From contig JAVBNG010000032.1 in NCBI GenBank assembly GCA_031551695.1, forward strand, positions 1 to 43,732: 43,732 nucleotides of DNA, in the 5' to 3' direction. Numbering within the stretch: position 1 is the first letter of the stretch; the number at the start of each line of letters is the position of its first letter. The notes under the pieces were generated by a model. The model had not been told where the DNA came from and did no database searches. It was given only the letters and a program-made list of their open reading frames with translations. A program made the position numbers and the translations under genes. Shown here in pieces: positions 32,437 through 41,001 of this stretch. The DNA is from JAAYCI01 sp031551695. Lineage in GTDB: Bacteria; Bacillota; Clostridia; Oscillospirales; Ruminococcaceae.

Positions 32437-32895
32437 TTAAGCGCCCGCCCACTCATCCGTGTCAAACATAATCGTCACAGGCCCGTCGTTCACAAGCTCA
32501 ATATCCATGTGCGCCCCGAACTCGCCGCACTTCACGTTTTTCAGGCCCCGCTCCCTGATGGAAGCCAAAAACTTTTCATAGCACGCGTTGCCGAATTCCG
32601 GCGCGGCCGCCCTGATGAAGGACGGCCGGTTGCCCTTTTTGGTGTCGGCAAACAGGGTGAACTGGCTGATGACAAGCGCCTCGTACCCCAGTTCCCGCGC
32701 ACACAGGTTCATTTTGCCCGCTTCGTCAGAAAAAACGCGCAAATTAGCGCACTTTTCGGCCAGCTTTTGGCACCACTTTTCGTCGTCACCCGCGCGCACA
32801 CCGTAAAAAATCAGCAGCCCCGGGCCGATGGCCCGCCTTTCGCCGCCGTTTATGGTAACGGCCGCATGCTTCACCCGCTGCACCAACGCTTTCAT
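32437..32895 (-). CDS. dtd: D-aminoacyl-tRNA deacylase
   Basis: A 152-aa cytosolic enzyme that frees tRNA wrongly charged with D-amino acids (and glycine from tRNA-Ala). It has the two family motifs: SQFTLFAD (catalytic Thr80) and, near the end, NDGPVTIMFDT with the cross-dimer Gly-Pro. MKALVQRVKHAAVTING is the usual N-terminus. GGAGGG lies 8 nt upstream of the chosen ATG. It follows relA by 18 nt, the common relA-dtd arrangement in Firmicutes, so the two are co-transcribed. Confidence 0.95.
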   Translation of the reverse strand: MKALVQRVKHAAVTINGGERRAIGPGLLIFYGVRAGDDEKWCQKLAEKCANLRVFSDEAGKMNLCARELGYEALVISQFTLFADTKKGNRPSFIRAAAPEFGNACYEKFLASIRERGLKNVKCGEFGAHMDIELVNDGPVTIMFDTDEWAGA

Positions 32896-32913
32896 TTTCC
32901 GTCCCTCCACCCG

Positions 32914-35103
32914 TCACGCCCGCACAATATCCGTCACATCCTTCACCTTGCGCAGGCGCTGGATGACACTGGTCAAATGCTCTGTGCTTTGAATGCCGAT
33001 GGTTACGGTCATTTCGGCGCGGGCGTTGTCGATACTGCGGGCGTTGATGTTATACACAGGCACGCGCATATCCGCCAAAGCGCTGGAAATATCCACAAAC
33101 AAACGGGCACGGTCCAGCGCCGTAATCTCCAGCGTAGACTTGAAGCTCTCCTTCACGTCCTTCGCCCACATGGCCTTCACCCAGCGTGGGCTTTCCTCGG
33201 CGGAATGGGCGTTTTTACAGTCTTTTTTATGGATGGACACGCCGTAGCCGCGGGTGATAAAGCCCACGATGGGGTCGCCCGGCAAGGGGTTGCAGCATTT
33301 GGCGAACTTGATGAGGCAGTTGTCGAGCCCCTCCACGATCACGCCTTCCATGGCCTTCTGCGGCCGCTCGGATTTGAGAGGGATGTCGAAGGTCTCCTTC
33401 GGGTCGCTCGACCTCACCAGCTTCGCGTATTCTTCCTTCACCTTCGGCATCAGCCGCGAAAGCTGGATGCCGCCGTAGCCGATGGCCGCGTACATCTCCT
33501 CGGCGCTGTTCATGCGCTGGCGCTTGGCCACCGTTTCCATGAACTCGTTGTACAGCTCTGCCGGCACGCTGACAAGGCCCCGCCGCATCTCTTTTTCCAG
33601 CGCCGCCTTTCCCTCGACGATATTTTCATCTTTGCGTTCTTTTTTAAACCAGTTGCGAATCTTGCTTTTGGCCTCGCTGGTGGTGACGATGTTCAGCCAG
33701 TCCCGGCTGGGGCCCTTGTTCTCGCTGCCGGTCATGATCTCGATCACTTCGCCCGTCACCACCTTGTGGTCAATGGGCACGATGTGGGTGTTCACCTTCG
33801 CGCCGATCATGCGGTTGCCCACGGCGGAGTGGATGGCGTAGGCGAAATCGATGACTGTTGCGCCGCTGGGCAGGTCGATAACGTCCCCCTTCGGCGTGAA
33901 GGCGAACACTTCTTCCGGCAACAGTTCACTTTTGATATCCCGCAGCAATTCGCCTCCGTCGGCGGAATCGCGCTGGCTCTCCAGCAGCTGGCGCACCCAA
34001 GCAAGGCGCTCGTCCAGCTTGTCCTGCCCCTGCACGCCCGCTTTGTACTTCCAGTGGGCCGCAACGCCGTACTCCGCCACCCGGTCCATGTCCTCGGTGC
34101 GGATCTGCACCTCGAACGCGATGCCCTCGTGGCTGATAAGGGTGGTGTGCAGGCTTTGGTACATGTTGGGTTTTGGGGTGGAAATATAATCCTTGAACCG
34201 GTGCGGCAAGGGGTGGTACATGTCGTGGATGACGCCGAGGGCCGCGTAACACATGGGGATACTTTTCAGGATGATGCGAATGGCGTAGGTGTCGTAGATT
34301 TCCTCGAAACTTCTCCCCTGCATGTACATTTTTCGGTAAATTCCGTACACGCTTTTCACGCGGGAGTGCATCTGGGCGTCGTGCACACCGTTGGTCTCCA
34401 AATTCACATGGATGGCCCCGGCAATGCTGCCGATGTATTCGAGGGCGTCGCCCTTCTGGCCGATAAGGTCCACGATTTCCGCATAGGCCACGGGGTCGAG
34501 GTAGTACAGGCTTGTATCCTCCAGCTCCTCGCGGATGGCCGACATGCCGAGACGGTGGGCAATGGGGGCGTATACCTCCATGGTTTCAAGCGATTTATCG
34601 CGCCGTTTTTGCTCGCCCCAGGCGTAGGCCGTGCGCATGTTGTGCAGGCGGTCGCACAGCTTTATCAGCATCACGCGCACATCTTTGCTCATGGCCAGCA
34701 GCATTTTGCGCAGGTTTTCGGCCTGCTGCTCTTCCATGGTGGAGAAAGTGATGCGGCCCAGCTTCGTCACGCCGTCCACCAGCAGGGCCACGTCCTCGCC
34801 GAACTCGCTGTTCACGCGCTCCAAGCTCACGTCCGTGTCTTCCACCACGTCGTGCAAAATGGCGGCTGCCAGGCAGTCGGTGTCAAGGCCAAGGTCCAGC
34901 AAAATGGCCGCCACGGCCAGCGGGTGGGTAATATACGGCTCGCCGCTGCGGCGCACCTGCCCCACGTGCGCACTTTCCGCCAGGGCGTAAGCGCGGTCCA
35001 GCAGGGCTGTGTCATACGGGCGGCCGCTCTCCTTCACCGCCTCCATGAACTGGCGGTAAGTGACGGGTTTCGCCTTTTCGCCTATTTGCACTTCGCTGTT
35101 CAT
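32914..35103 (-). CDS. relA: RelA/SpoT bifunctional (p)ppGpp synthetase/hydrolase
   Basis: A 729-aa cytosolic alarmone enzyme. The HD hydrolase domain is intact (SGEPYITHPLAVA ... AAILHDVVEDT, ~35-75), followed by the synthetase domain (DTYAIRIILKS; FKDYISTPKPNMYQSLHTT), a TGS domain (~390-450, DVIDLPSGATVIDFAYAIHS), a Cys-containing segment (CCNPLPGDPI) and a C-terminal ACT domain (~655-729). This is the long Rel type that makes and degrades (p)ppGpp in response to uncharged tRNA. Its start overlaps the recJ stop by 4 nt (ATGA), so its translation is tied to recJ; dtd follows. Confidence 0.96.
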   Translation of the reverse strand: MNSEVQIGEKAKPVTYRQFMEAVKESGRPYDTALLDRAYALAESAHVGQVRRSGEPYITHPLAVAAILLDLGLDTDCLAAAILHDVVEDTDVSLERVNSEFGEDVALLVDGVTKLGRITFSTMEEQQAENLRKMLLAMSKDVRVMLIKLCDRLHNMRTAYAWGEQKRRDKSLETMEVYAPIAHRLGMSAIREELEDTSLYYLDPVAYAEIVDLIGQKGDALEYIGSIAGAIHVNLETNGVHDAQMHSRVKSVYGIYRKMYMQGRSFEEIYDTYAIRIILKSIPMCYAALGVIHDMYHPLPHRFKDYISTPKPNMYQSLHTTLISHEGIAFEVQIRTEDMDRVAEYGVAAHWKYKAGVQGQDKLDERLAWVRQLLESQRDSADGGELLRDIKSELLPEEVFAFTPKGDVIDLPSGATVIDFAYAIHSAVGNRMIGAKVNTHIVPIDHKVVTGEVIEIMTGSENKGPSRDWLNIVTTSEAKSKIRNWFKKERKDENIVEGKAALEKEMRRGLVSVPAELYNEFMETVAKRQRMNSAEEMYAAIGYGGIQLSRLMPKVKEEYAKLVRSSDPKETFDIPLKSERPQKAMEGVIVEGLDNCLIKFAKCCNPLPGDPIVGFITRGYGVSIHKKDCKNAHSAEESPRWVKAMWAKDVKESFKSTLEITALDRARLFVDISSALADMRVPVYNINARSIDNARAEMTVTIGIQSTEHLTSVIQRLRKVKDVTDIVRA

Positions 35104-37139
35104 ACGGGCACCCCCAGCCTTTGCAAAAGCCTGCTGGAGGCAAGATTGCGTTTTTCTTCCACGGGCACGGTCAAATAGCGGCCGCTCGGCCCGTCCCGCC
35201 GGATGAGGCCCAGCTCTTCCAGCGCCGCCAGCGCCGTTAGCAGGCGGGCGGTGTCTGCCTCGCCAAGGGCAGCGAACAGGGGGCGCAAATCGCTATAGCA
35301 CACCGGGCTGCCGCCGCGCACGGCCTTGTACACGCTTTCCGTGTGCAGCCGCGACGGGCACAGCACCGCCGCCTGGGCGGCCGAGGGGGTGTTGCCCGTC
35401 AAAAAGCTCTCAAACAGGGCGCTTTGTTCCACATGGGCGTCGCCCATGCCCGCCGGCCGGATTTCCAGCACCCGGGCCGACACCATTTCGTTTTGCTTGC
35501 CCTCAAACACAGACAGCGCCAGCAGCACGTCCACGTTGCTGCCGGGCGTGTAGGCCAGCTGCTCTGCCGACGTGCCGAACAGCACCGCCGCAAGCACGTT
35601 TTCGCCCTTGCGCAGGCGCAGGCGGCAGTGGCGGCCGTCGCCCACGGGGAAGGCGGCCTCCATCACGGCGTTCTCCAAAATAAATTTGGGCGCGGGGTTG
35701 CCGCTGCCGCAGGGGGCAAGGCGCTCCAGTTGGCGCACATCCTCCACGGTGAGGGGGGTGTCCGGCAAAGGCGCATCGATGCTGATCTCCGGCGCTTTTG
35801 GCACGGGGAACTCATCCGCGGCCCACTCGTTCACGCGGCGGCGGAACTCCGGCAAATTCGCCCGGGGAATGGACAGCCCTGCGGCAAGGTCGTGCCCGCC
35901 GAAGCGGGTAAGCAAGTCCTGGCAGGAGGCGATGGCGCCGTACAGCGAAAAACCCGCCACGCTGCGCCCGCTGCCCCGGCCCTCGTCCCCCTCAAAAGTG
36001 ATGACGATGGCGGGCTTTGCGTATTTGTCCACCAGCCGGCTGCTTACAATGCCCACAATGCCCTGGTGCCAGTTGTCGCCGTCCACCACCAGCACGCGGC
36101 TGCACTGCAGTGCCGGGTCGTTGTCCACGCGCTCGGTAATTTCTTTTACAATCTCCTGTTCCAGCGTCTGCCGCGCGATGTTTTGCTCCTGCAGCGCCTT
36201 CACCATGGGTTCGGCTTCCTCTTCGCTGGCCGCAAGCAGCAGCATCAGCGCGCCGGTGGCGTCGTCCATGCGGCCGGCAGCGTTCAGCCGCGGGGCCAGC
36301 GTGTAGGAGATATTCTCCACCGTTACCTGCTTGCCGCCGCCAAAGCCACAACTTTCCAGCAACAGGGCCAGGCCGGGCCGGTGGGTGCTGGCCAGCACTT
36401 TCAGCCCTTCGCGCACCAGCACACGGTTCACGCCGGTCAGCTTCATCACGTCGGCCACGGTGCCCACGGCCACAAGGTCGCCGTATTCGTGCAGCAGTTC
36501 TTCCGGCCGCGCGCCCTCCAGCGCCGCCGCCAGCAAAAAAGCCACGCCCGCGCCGCACAAAATCTCACATCCGCTGTCGTCGTCTTCACGGCAGGGGTCC
36601 ACCAACGCGCACACGCCGGGCACTTCGCCCTGCAGCAGATGGTGGTCCGTCACCACCACGTCCACCCCAAGCTCCGCGGCGCGGGCCACGGCCTCCAGCG
36701 CCGAAGCGCCGTTGTCCACCGTGATGATGAGCGACACGCCGATGGCTGCCATTTGCTCCACGATGGCCGCCGTCAGGCCGTATTCGTCCACGCTGCGGCT
36801 GGGCAGCTTATAATACACATTTGCGCCGCGCTCCTCAAGGCAGGTGTACAGCAGCGCCGTGGCCGTAATGCCGTCCACATCGTAGTCGCCAAAAATAACG
36901 ATGGTCTCGTCGCCGTCCTCGGCCTTTTGGATGCGCGCCACGGCCTTGTCCATGTCGGTGAGGGAAAAAGGGTCCGGCAGGGGCACTTGCTCCGCCAGCA
37001 AATCGCGGGCGGCGTCCGCACCTTCATAGCCGCGGCTCACCAGCACGTCCGCCAGCAGGCCGCCGCAGGGCAGCGCTTCGCCCAGCGCTTTCGCCTTCGT
37101 CTCATCCGGGCGGTGGACGTTCCAGCGCCTGTACAGCAT
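35100..37139 (-). CDS. recJ: Single-stranded-DNA exonuclease RecJ
   Basis: A 679-aa cytosolic 5'-3' exonuclease for repair and recombination. The DHH-domain motifs are present (IFGDYDVDGITATALLY; TDHHLLQGEVP for the DHH residues), as is the DHHA1 motif FGGHDLAAGLSI and an OB-fold-like region after ~450. It has a C-terminal extension of ~110 residues with a winged-helix-like end (LLTALAALEELGLIRRDG). I place the start at the ATG (MLYRRWNVHRP) because AAAGGAGGTGA lies 6 nt before it; a GTG three codons upstream lies inside that ribosome site. It overlaps relA by 4 nt; cdaR ends 74 nt upstream. Confidence 0.94.
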   Translation of the reverse strand: MLYRRWNVHRPDETKAKALGEALPCGGLLADVLVSRGYEGADAARDLLAEQVPLPDPFSLTDMDKAVARIQKAEDGDETIVIFGDYDVDGITATALLYTCLEERGANVYYKLPSRSVDEYGLTAAIVEQMAAIGVSLIITVDNGASALEAVARAAELGVDVVVTDHHLLQGEVPGVCALVDPCREDDDSGCEILCGAGVAFLLAAALEGARPEELLHEYGDLVAVGTVADVMKLTGVNRVLVREGLKVLASTHRPGLALLLESCGFGGGKQVTVENISYTLAPRLNAAGRMDDATGALMLLLAASEEEAEPMVKALQEQNIARQTLEQEIVKEITERVDNDPALQCSRVLVVDGDNWHQGIVGIVSSRLVDKYAKPAIVITFEGDEGRGSGRSVAGFSLYGAIASCQDLLTRFGGHDLAAGLSIPRANLPEFRRRVNEWAADEFPVPKAPEISIDAPLPDTPLTVEDVRQLERLAPCGSGNPAPKFILENAVMEAAFPVGDGRHCRLRLRKGENVLAAVLFGTSAEQLAYTPGSNVDVLLALSVFEGKQNEMVSARVLEIRPAGMGDAHVEQSALFESFLTGNTPSAAQAAVLCPSRLHTESVYKAVRGGSPVCYSDLRPLFAALGEADTARLLTALAALEELGLIRRDGPSGRYLTVPVEEKRNLASSRLLQRLGVPV

Positions 37140-37213
37140 TTCCCTCACCTCCTTTGCTTTTACATGTTTACATCAGCAAACAGCACGATACTCCGCGTCT
37201 TTATACAGGTGTC

Positions 37214-38551
37214 CTATCCAGCCGTGCTGTTTGCCGCCGCGCCGCCTTCCACCTCCACCGTGCACACCACGGGGTACGTGCCAACGGCAAACACGCGGTT
37301 TGCGCTGGGCACCAGCACCCGCGCCGGAATGATCTGTTGGCCGCTCTTGCCCGCCGTCACGCCGTAGGCGTCTATCTGGATGACCACGTTTTCAGGCAGT
37401 ATGGCCTCCATCTGCGCCGCGTCGCCCATCAGCGTCACGTTCATCGTTCCGGAAAGCGGGGCAATCTGCGCGTTTTTCGGCTGGTTCACCACGCGGTATT
37501 CGTCCACAGACAGCGTTTTTTCCACCATGCTGGACGTATCCACGCTCACCGTCACCTGGCGCAAACTGTCGTAGCTGCGAATGCCCTCGGGAAGCTTGAT
37601 GTTCACCGGATCCGAAACCCAACTCATCGAAAGGGACGACAGGTCGAACTCGGCCACGGGGTACGGGTCCTCCAGGTTTGCAAATGCGCTGGACGAGCCG
37701 ATAACGTCCATGCTTTCTTCCGAAATGCCGACAAGGGAATTGAACCATTCTTCGTCAAAGCCCGCCGGCTGGCCCACAAAATCGGCGGTTAGGCCAATGG
37801 TGCGGATCTCCAAAACGGGCACCGTCACCTCCACGGAGTGCACAGGCGACATGGTAAGCTTCGGCGCGTCCACCTCATCGCCGTTTTTGTCCAGCAGGGT
37901 AAGGGGCACCGTGGTGGTCAGTGTCTCGCGCAAATCCTCCTCCTCCGGCAGCACGGCGGCCACCTCGGCCACGCGGCTCAGCTCGCTGGTAGGGCCGGAC
38001 AGCGTCACCGAGGTCTGGCTCACCTCCGCCACGTCCTTGAAGAAATCTTCAGCGGCCGTCACCTTTTCGTCGTGCACTTTCACAGGGTAGGTCATGGTGC
38101 CCACCTGCTCGAAGGTCATGGGAACGGTGGTGGAGGTGTTGCGCAGGGAGTACAGGGAATTTTTAAGCGAGTATTCGATAATATTGTAGGCGCCGGAGGC
38201 CACCTTTTCCGCCCGCAGGGGCACGTCGTAGGTGCCGGGGCCGGTAACGGCGGAATAGTCCGCATACACCATCACGTCGGCGTTGGCAAGACTGTTGATC
38301 ACACTGGCGTCACCGCTCACCACCACATCCGCGTTCGACTCGTTGCTCTGGTCGCTCACGATGATAAGGTCGTGCTTTGTATAATCTTCCTCGCGGTTTT
38401 TATAGTCTACCTGCACGTTGGGGATGGTGCGCTCGCCGTCCGGGTTGATAAACCCCGCCACGACAACCCACGCCAAAACCGCCAGCAGCACGGAGACCAC
38501 AAGCACCACGCGTTTATCGGCAAACAGCCCTTTTTTCTCCTTGTTCTTCAT
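37214..38551 (-). CDS. cdaR: CdaR: YbbR-domain regulator of diadenylate cyclase
   Basis: A 445-aa protein with a short cytoplasmic N-terminus, one transmembrane helix (residues ~14-33, VVLVVSVLLAVLAWVVVAGF) and about four extracytoplasmic YbbR repeats (each a ~90-residue beta domain, with patterns such as YPVKVHDEKV and VSGDASVINSLANADVMVY). It binds CdaA in the membrane and modulates c-di-AMP production. The ATG overlaps the cdaA stop by one base (TGATG). Usually glmM follows cdaR; here recJ does. Confidence 0.92.
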   Translation of the reverse strand: MKNKEKKGLFADKRVVLVVSVLLAVLAWVVVAGFINPDGERTIPNVQVDYKNREEDYTKHDLIIVSDQSNESNADVVVSGDASVINSLANADVMVYADYSAVTGPGTYDVPLRAEKVASGAYNIIEYSLKNSLYSLRNTSTTVPMTFEQVGTMTYPVKVHDEKVTAAEDFFKDVAEVSQTSVTLSGPTSELSRVAEVAAVLPEEEDLRETLTTTVPLTLLDKNGDEVDAPKLTMSPVHSVEVTVPVLEIRTIGLTADFVGQPAGFDEEWFNSLVGISEESMDVIGSSSAFANLEDPYPVAEFDLSSLSMSWVSDPVNIKLPEGIRSYDSLRQVTVSVDTSSMVEKTLSVDEYRVVNQPKNAQIAPLSGTMNVTLMGDAAQMEAILPENVVIQIDAYGVTAGKSGQQIIPARVLVPSANRVFAVGTYPVVCTVEVEGGAAANSTAG

Positions 38552-39459
38552 CAGCTTTGCGGCCCCTCGTTATTTTCTTCGCCGGCGGCGGGTTTTCGCC
38601 GCAACAGCCGCCGCTTTTCCTTTTGCACTTCCGGTGGGATGATCTCGCTCTCCAGCAGGTTGAACAGGTTTTGCCGCTCCAGCCGGCGGATAAGCACGCC
38701 GCTTTTGGCCAAAGAGATGATGCCCGTCTCCTCGCTTACCACCACCACGATGGCGTCGCAGCTTTCGGAAAGGCCCAGGGCAGAGCGGTGGCGCGTGCCA
38801 AGGTCCTTGCTGACGGCCAGATTGTTGGAAAGGGGCAAAAAACAGCCCGCAGCCTCGATGCGCCCGTCGCGCAAAACCACGGCGCCGTCGTGCAGGGGGG
38901 TCCCCTCGTAAAAAATGGTGGTGAGGGTCTCGATGTTCAAATCCGCATGCAGCGGCGTGCCGGTGCGGATGATCTCCACCAGGTTCGAGCGGCGCTCGAT
39001 GGCGATGAGCGCGCCAGTTTTTTCCTCCGCCATGCGCTCGGCGGCGTCGCATACCGCCACAATGCCCTTTTCCCACATCGTGCGCGTTTGGCCCGTGGGG
39101 CCGCTTTGGCGCAAAAACCGGGCAAACAGAGTATTCACGCCGCCCACTTGCTCAATGGCGCGGCGCAGCTCCGGCTGGAAGATGACCGCCAGCACCACGA
39201 TGCCGAAGCTCATGATGGCCTGCAGCACGAAGGACAGCGTTTTCAGCCCCAGCATGGCGGACAGCGCGTAGGAAAGCAGCAGTACCACAATGCCCTTTGC
39301 CAGCTGCGCAGCACGGGTGTTGCGCACAATAAGAATCAACTCGTAGATCAAAAAGGCCATGATGATCACGTCCAGCACGTCGCTGTACTTCACCTCGCGG
39401 AAAAGCAGCGATAGCTGGTTCACAATGGTGGTGAAAAAATTTGCGATCACACCTGGCAC
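38551..39459 (-). CDS. cdaA: CdaA: membrane diadenylate cyclase
   Basis: A ~302-aa enzyme making c-di-AMP from two ATP. Three N-terminal helices (DVLDVIIMAFLIYELILIV; GIVVLLLSYALSAMLGL; AIMSFGIVVLAVIFQPELR) precede the DAC domain with the catalytic DGA (Asp191, in PLHDGAVVL), a GTRHRSALGLSE segment and SEETGIISLAKSG. The start is set at a GTG (VPGVIANFF) 5 nt after GGAGGG; upstream in-frame codons look non-coding. A promoter is visible in the gap and the tail of ispDF. Its product governs cell-wall and K+ homeostasis in Firmicutes. Confidence 0.93.
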   Translation of the reverse strand: MPGVIANFFTTIVNQLSLLFREVKYSDVLDVIIMAFLIYELILIVRNTRAAQLAKGIVVLLLSYALSAMLGLKTLSFVLQAIMSFGIVVLAVIFQPELRRAIEQVGGVNTLFARFLRQSGPTGQTRTMWEKGIVAVCDAAERMAEEKTGALIAIERRSNLVEIIRTGTPLHADLNIETLTTIFYEGTPLHDGAVVLRDGRIEAAGCFLPLSNNLAVSKDLGTRHRSALGLSESCDAIVVVVSEETGIISLAKSGVLIRRLERQNLFNLLESEIIPPEVQKEKRRLLRRKPAAGEENNEGPQS

Positions 39460-39525
39460 CGTATCCCTCCGGTCTTTTGGCGCAAGGGAAACGGCACCCC
39501 TGCGCAAAAAAATAAATCACATATT

Positions 39526-39554
39526 AGTATACCATATTCACCGTGCTTTTGCCA
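39526..39554 (-). promoter_or_regulatory. Promoter of the cdaA-cdaR run
   Basis: On the - strand TGGCAA (39554-39549, inside the 3' end of ispDF), a 17-nt spacer and TATACT (39531-39526) with the extended -10 dinucleotide TG before it. About 65 nt of leader precede the GTG start. Confidence 0.55.
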
Positions 39555-40704
39555 GCAAGGCAACACAGTGCGCGGCCACGCCTTCCCGCGCGCCGGTAAA
39601 GCCCAGGCCCTCTTCCGTGGTGGCCTTCACGTTCACGGCGCTTTCGTCAATGCCAAGGGCGCCCGCAATGTTCCCGCGCATGGCGGCAATGTAGGGGCTA
39701 AGCTTTGGCGCCTGGCACACCACGGTGGCGTCCACGTTCACGGCGGCAAAGCCGGCCGTGCGCGCGGCCGCGGCCGCGCGGCGCAAAAGCACCAGGCTGT
39801 CCGCGTCCTTAAACTCGTCGCTCGAATCCGGGAACAGTTTCCCGATGTCGCCAAGGGCGGCCGCGCCCAGCACAGCGTCCGTCACCGCGTGCAGCAGCAC
39901 GTCGGCGTCTGAATGGCCCAAAAGGCCCACCGGGTGCGGAATATCCACCCCGCCCACAATGAAGCGCCTGTTTGGCGCAAAGCGGTGCACGTCATAGCCG
40001 TGGCCAATTCTCAGAGATGTTGCGTCTGCTTTATCACTTGCAGCGTTATCCGGCAAATCCTCCACCGTGGTAATTTTAATGTTCTCGTAGCTTCCGTCCA
40101 CCAGCCGCACCTCTTTTCCCGCCCGTTCCATCACCATGCAGTCGTCCGTCACTGCGGCATAATCCGCCTGCGGTATCCCGCCCAGCGCCGCAAGGTACGC
40201 GCCGCGCAAAAACACCTGCGGCGTTTGCATGGCGGCAAGGCCGCCGCGCGAAAGGGTGCGCACCACCTTGCCGTTTTCCGCTTCTTTCACCGTGTCCTTC
40301 AGCGGCACGGCGGGCGCCGCCGCGCCGCATTCGGCCGCGGCTTCCACCGCCGCCGTGATGACGGCTTCCGTCACAAAGGGCCGCGCCGCGTCGTGGATGG
40401 CTACAAGCGCCGCGTTTTCGCAGGCTTCCACACCATTTTTCACGCTGTGCATGCGGGTTTTGCCGCCGGGCACAAGCCGCACCGGCTTTTTCGCAGGGGC
40501 GGCTTCCAGCGCAGCCTCGAAGGCAGCGAGGTTTTCGCCACATACCAGCACCAGCTCGTCCACAAGGGGATGGCTGTCGAAGGCGTCCAGCGCCGTGCGC
40601 CACACCGCCTTGCCGCCCACCTCGCAAAACAGCTTGTCAAAGCCCATGCGGCGGCTTTGCCCCGCCGCCACAATCACCGCCGCAACACGCTTTTCCTGCA
40701 CCAT
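39538..40704 (-). CDS. ispDF: Bifunctional IspD-IspF (MEP-pathway isoprenoid synthesis)
   Basis: A 388-aa fusion. Residues 1-~228 are IspD, the CTP:2-C-methyl-D-erythritol 4-phosphate cytidylyltransferase: VIVAAGQSRRMGFDK nucleotide loop, HDAARPFV, AVPLKDTVK, and TPQVF. Residues ~232-388 are IspF, the 2,4-cyclodiphosphate synthase: RIGHGYDVHRF, GHSDADVLLHAVTDA with metal His/Asp, DIGKLFPDS and TTEEGLGF. Joining these two non-consecutive steps in one chain is known in several bacteria. The ATG is preceded by CGGAGGAAG. Cytosolic. It diverges from copA. Confidence 0.95.
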   Translation of the reverse strand: MVQEKRVAAVIVAAGQSRRMGFDKLFCEVGGKAVWRTALDAFDSHPLVDELVLVCGENLAAFEAALEAAPAKKPVRLVPGGKTRMHSVKNGVEACENAALVAIHDAARPFVTEAVITAAVEAAAECGAAAPAVPLKDTVKEAENGKVVRTLSRGGLAAMQTPQVFLRGAYLAALGGIPQADYAAVTDDCMVMERAGKEVRLVDGSYENIKITTVEDLPDNAASDKADATSLRIGHGYDVHRFAPNRRFIVGGVDIPHPVGLLGHSDADVLLHAVTDAVLGAAALGDIGKLFPDSSDEFKDADSLVLLRRAAAAARTAGFAAVNVDATVVCQAPKLSPYIAAMRGNIAGALGIDESAVNVKATTEEGLGFTGAREGVAAHCVALLAKAR

Positions 40705-40748
40705 GGCTTCCTCCGTCTTCCGCCCGCCACGGGCGTGTCATTTTTTTC

Positions 40749-40776
40749 ATTATATCGCTAAACGAGTGAAAATCAA
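40749..40776 (-). promoter_or_regulatory. Promoter of ispDF
   Basis: On the - strand TTGATT (40776-40771), a 16-nt spacer and a perfect TATAAT (40754-40749), ~45 nt before the ispDF start. Confidence 0.6.
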
Positions 40777-40886
40777 ATGGAAAATTTGTGTTTTCTGCAC
40801 TGCCGTACATCCAATTCCGCGCAGCAGCGCCTGTTCGGCAAACCGGATAAAAAAATGGATAATTTTGTGTAAAGCCATCGTGGTTG

Positions 40887-40895
40887 TGTTATAAT
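40887..40895 (+). promoter_or_regulatory. Extended -10 promoter of copA
   Basis: TGTTATAAT is a perfect extended -10 (TGn plus TATAAT). No good -35 exists upstream, as is usual for extended -10 promoters. A ~100-nt leader follows to the copA ATG. Confidence 0.6.
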
Positions 40896-40960
40896 AGTAT
40901 CTTGGCAGGAGATATTTCAGTGACACTCATTCGGGATCAAAAACATATTCTATCATAAAT

Positions 40961-40985
40961 AAAACCATTAAAACCATAAAACCAT
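40961..40985 (+). repeat. Three AAAACCAT repeats in the copA leader
   Basis: AAAACCAT occurs at 40961, 40970 and 40978, almost head to tail, in the transcribed leader just before the copA ribosome site. I see no CopY box (TACAnnTGTA) or CsoR-type palindrome. Confidence 0.6.
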
Positions 40986-41001
40986 TTTCAAGAGGGGTGC
41001 C

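Noticed and set aside
32509..35178. Very long open frame antisense to relA
   Set aside because: High third-position GC on the real strand leaves the opposite strand free of stops. Its translation is His/Gln/Val-rich with no domain, while relA on the other strand is unmistakable.
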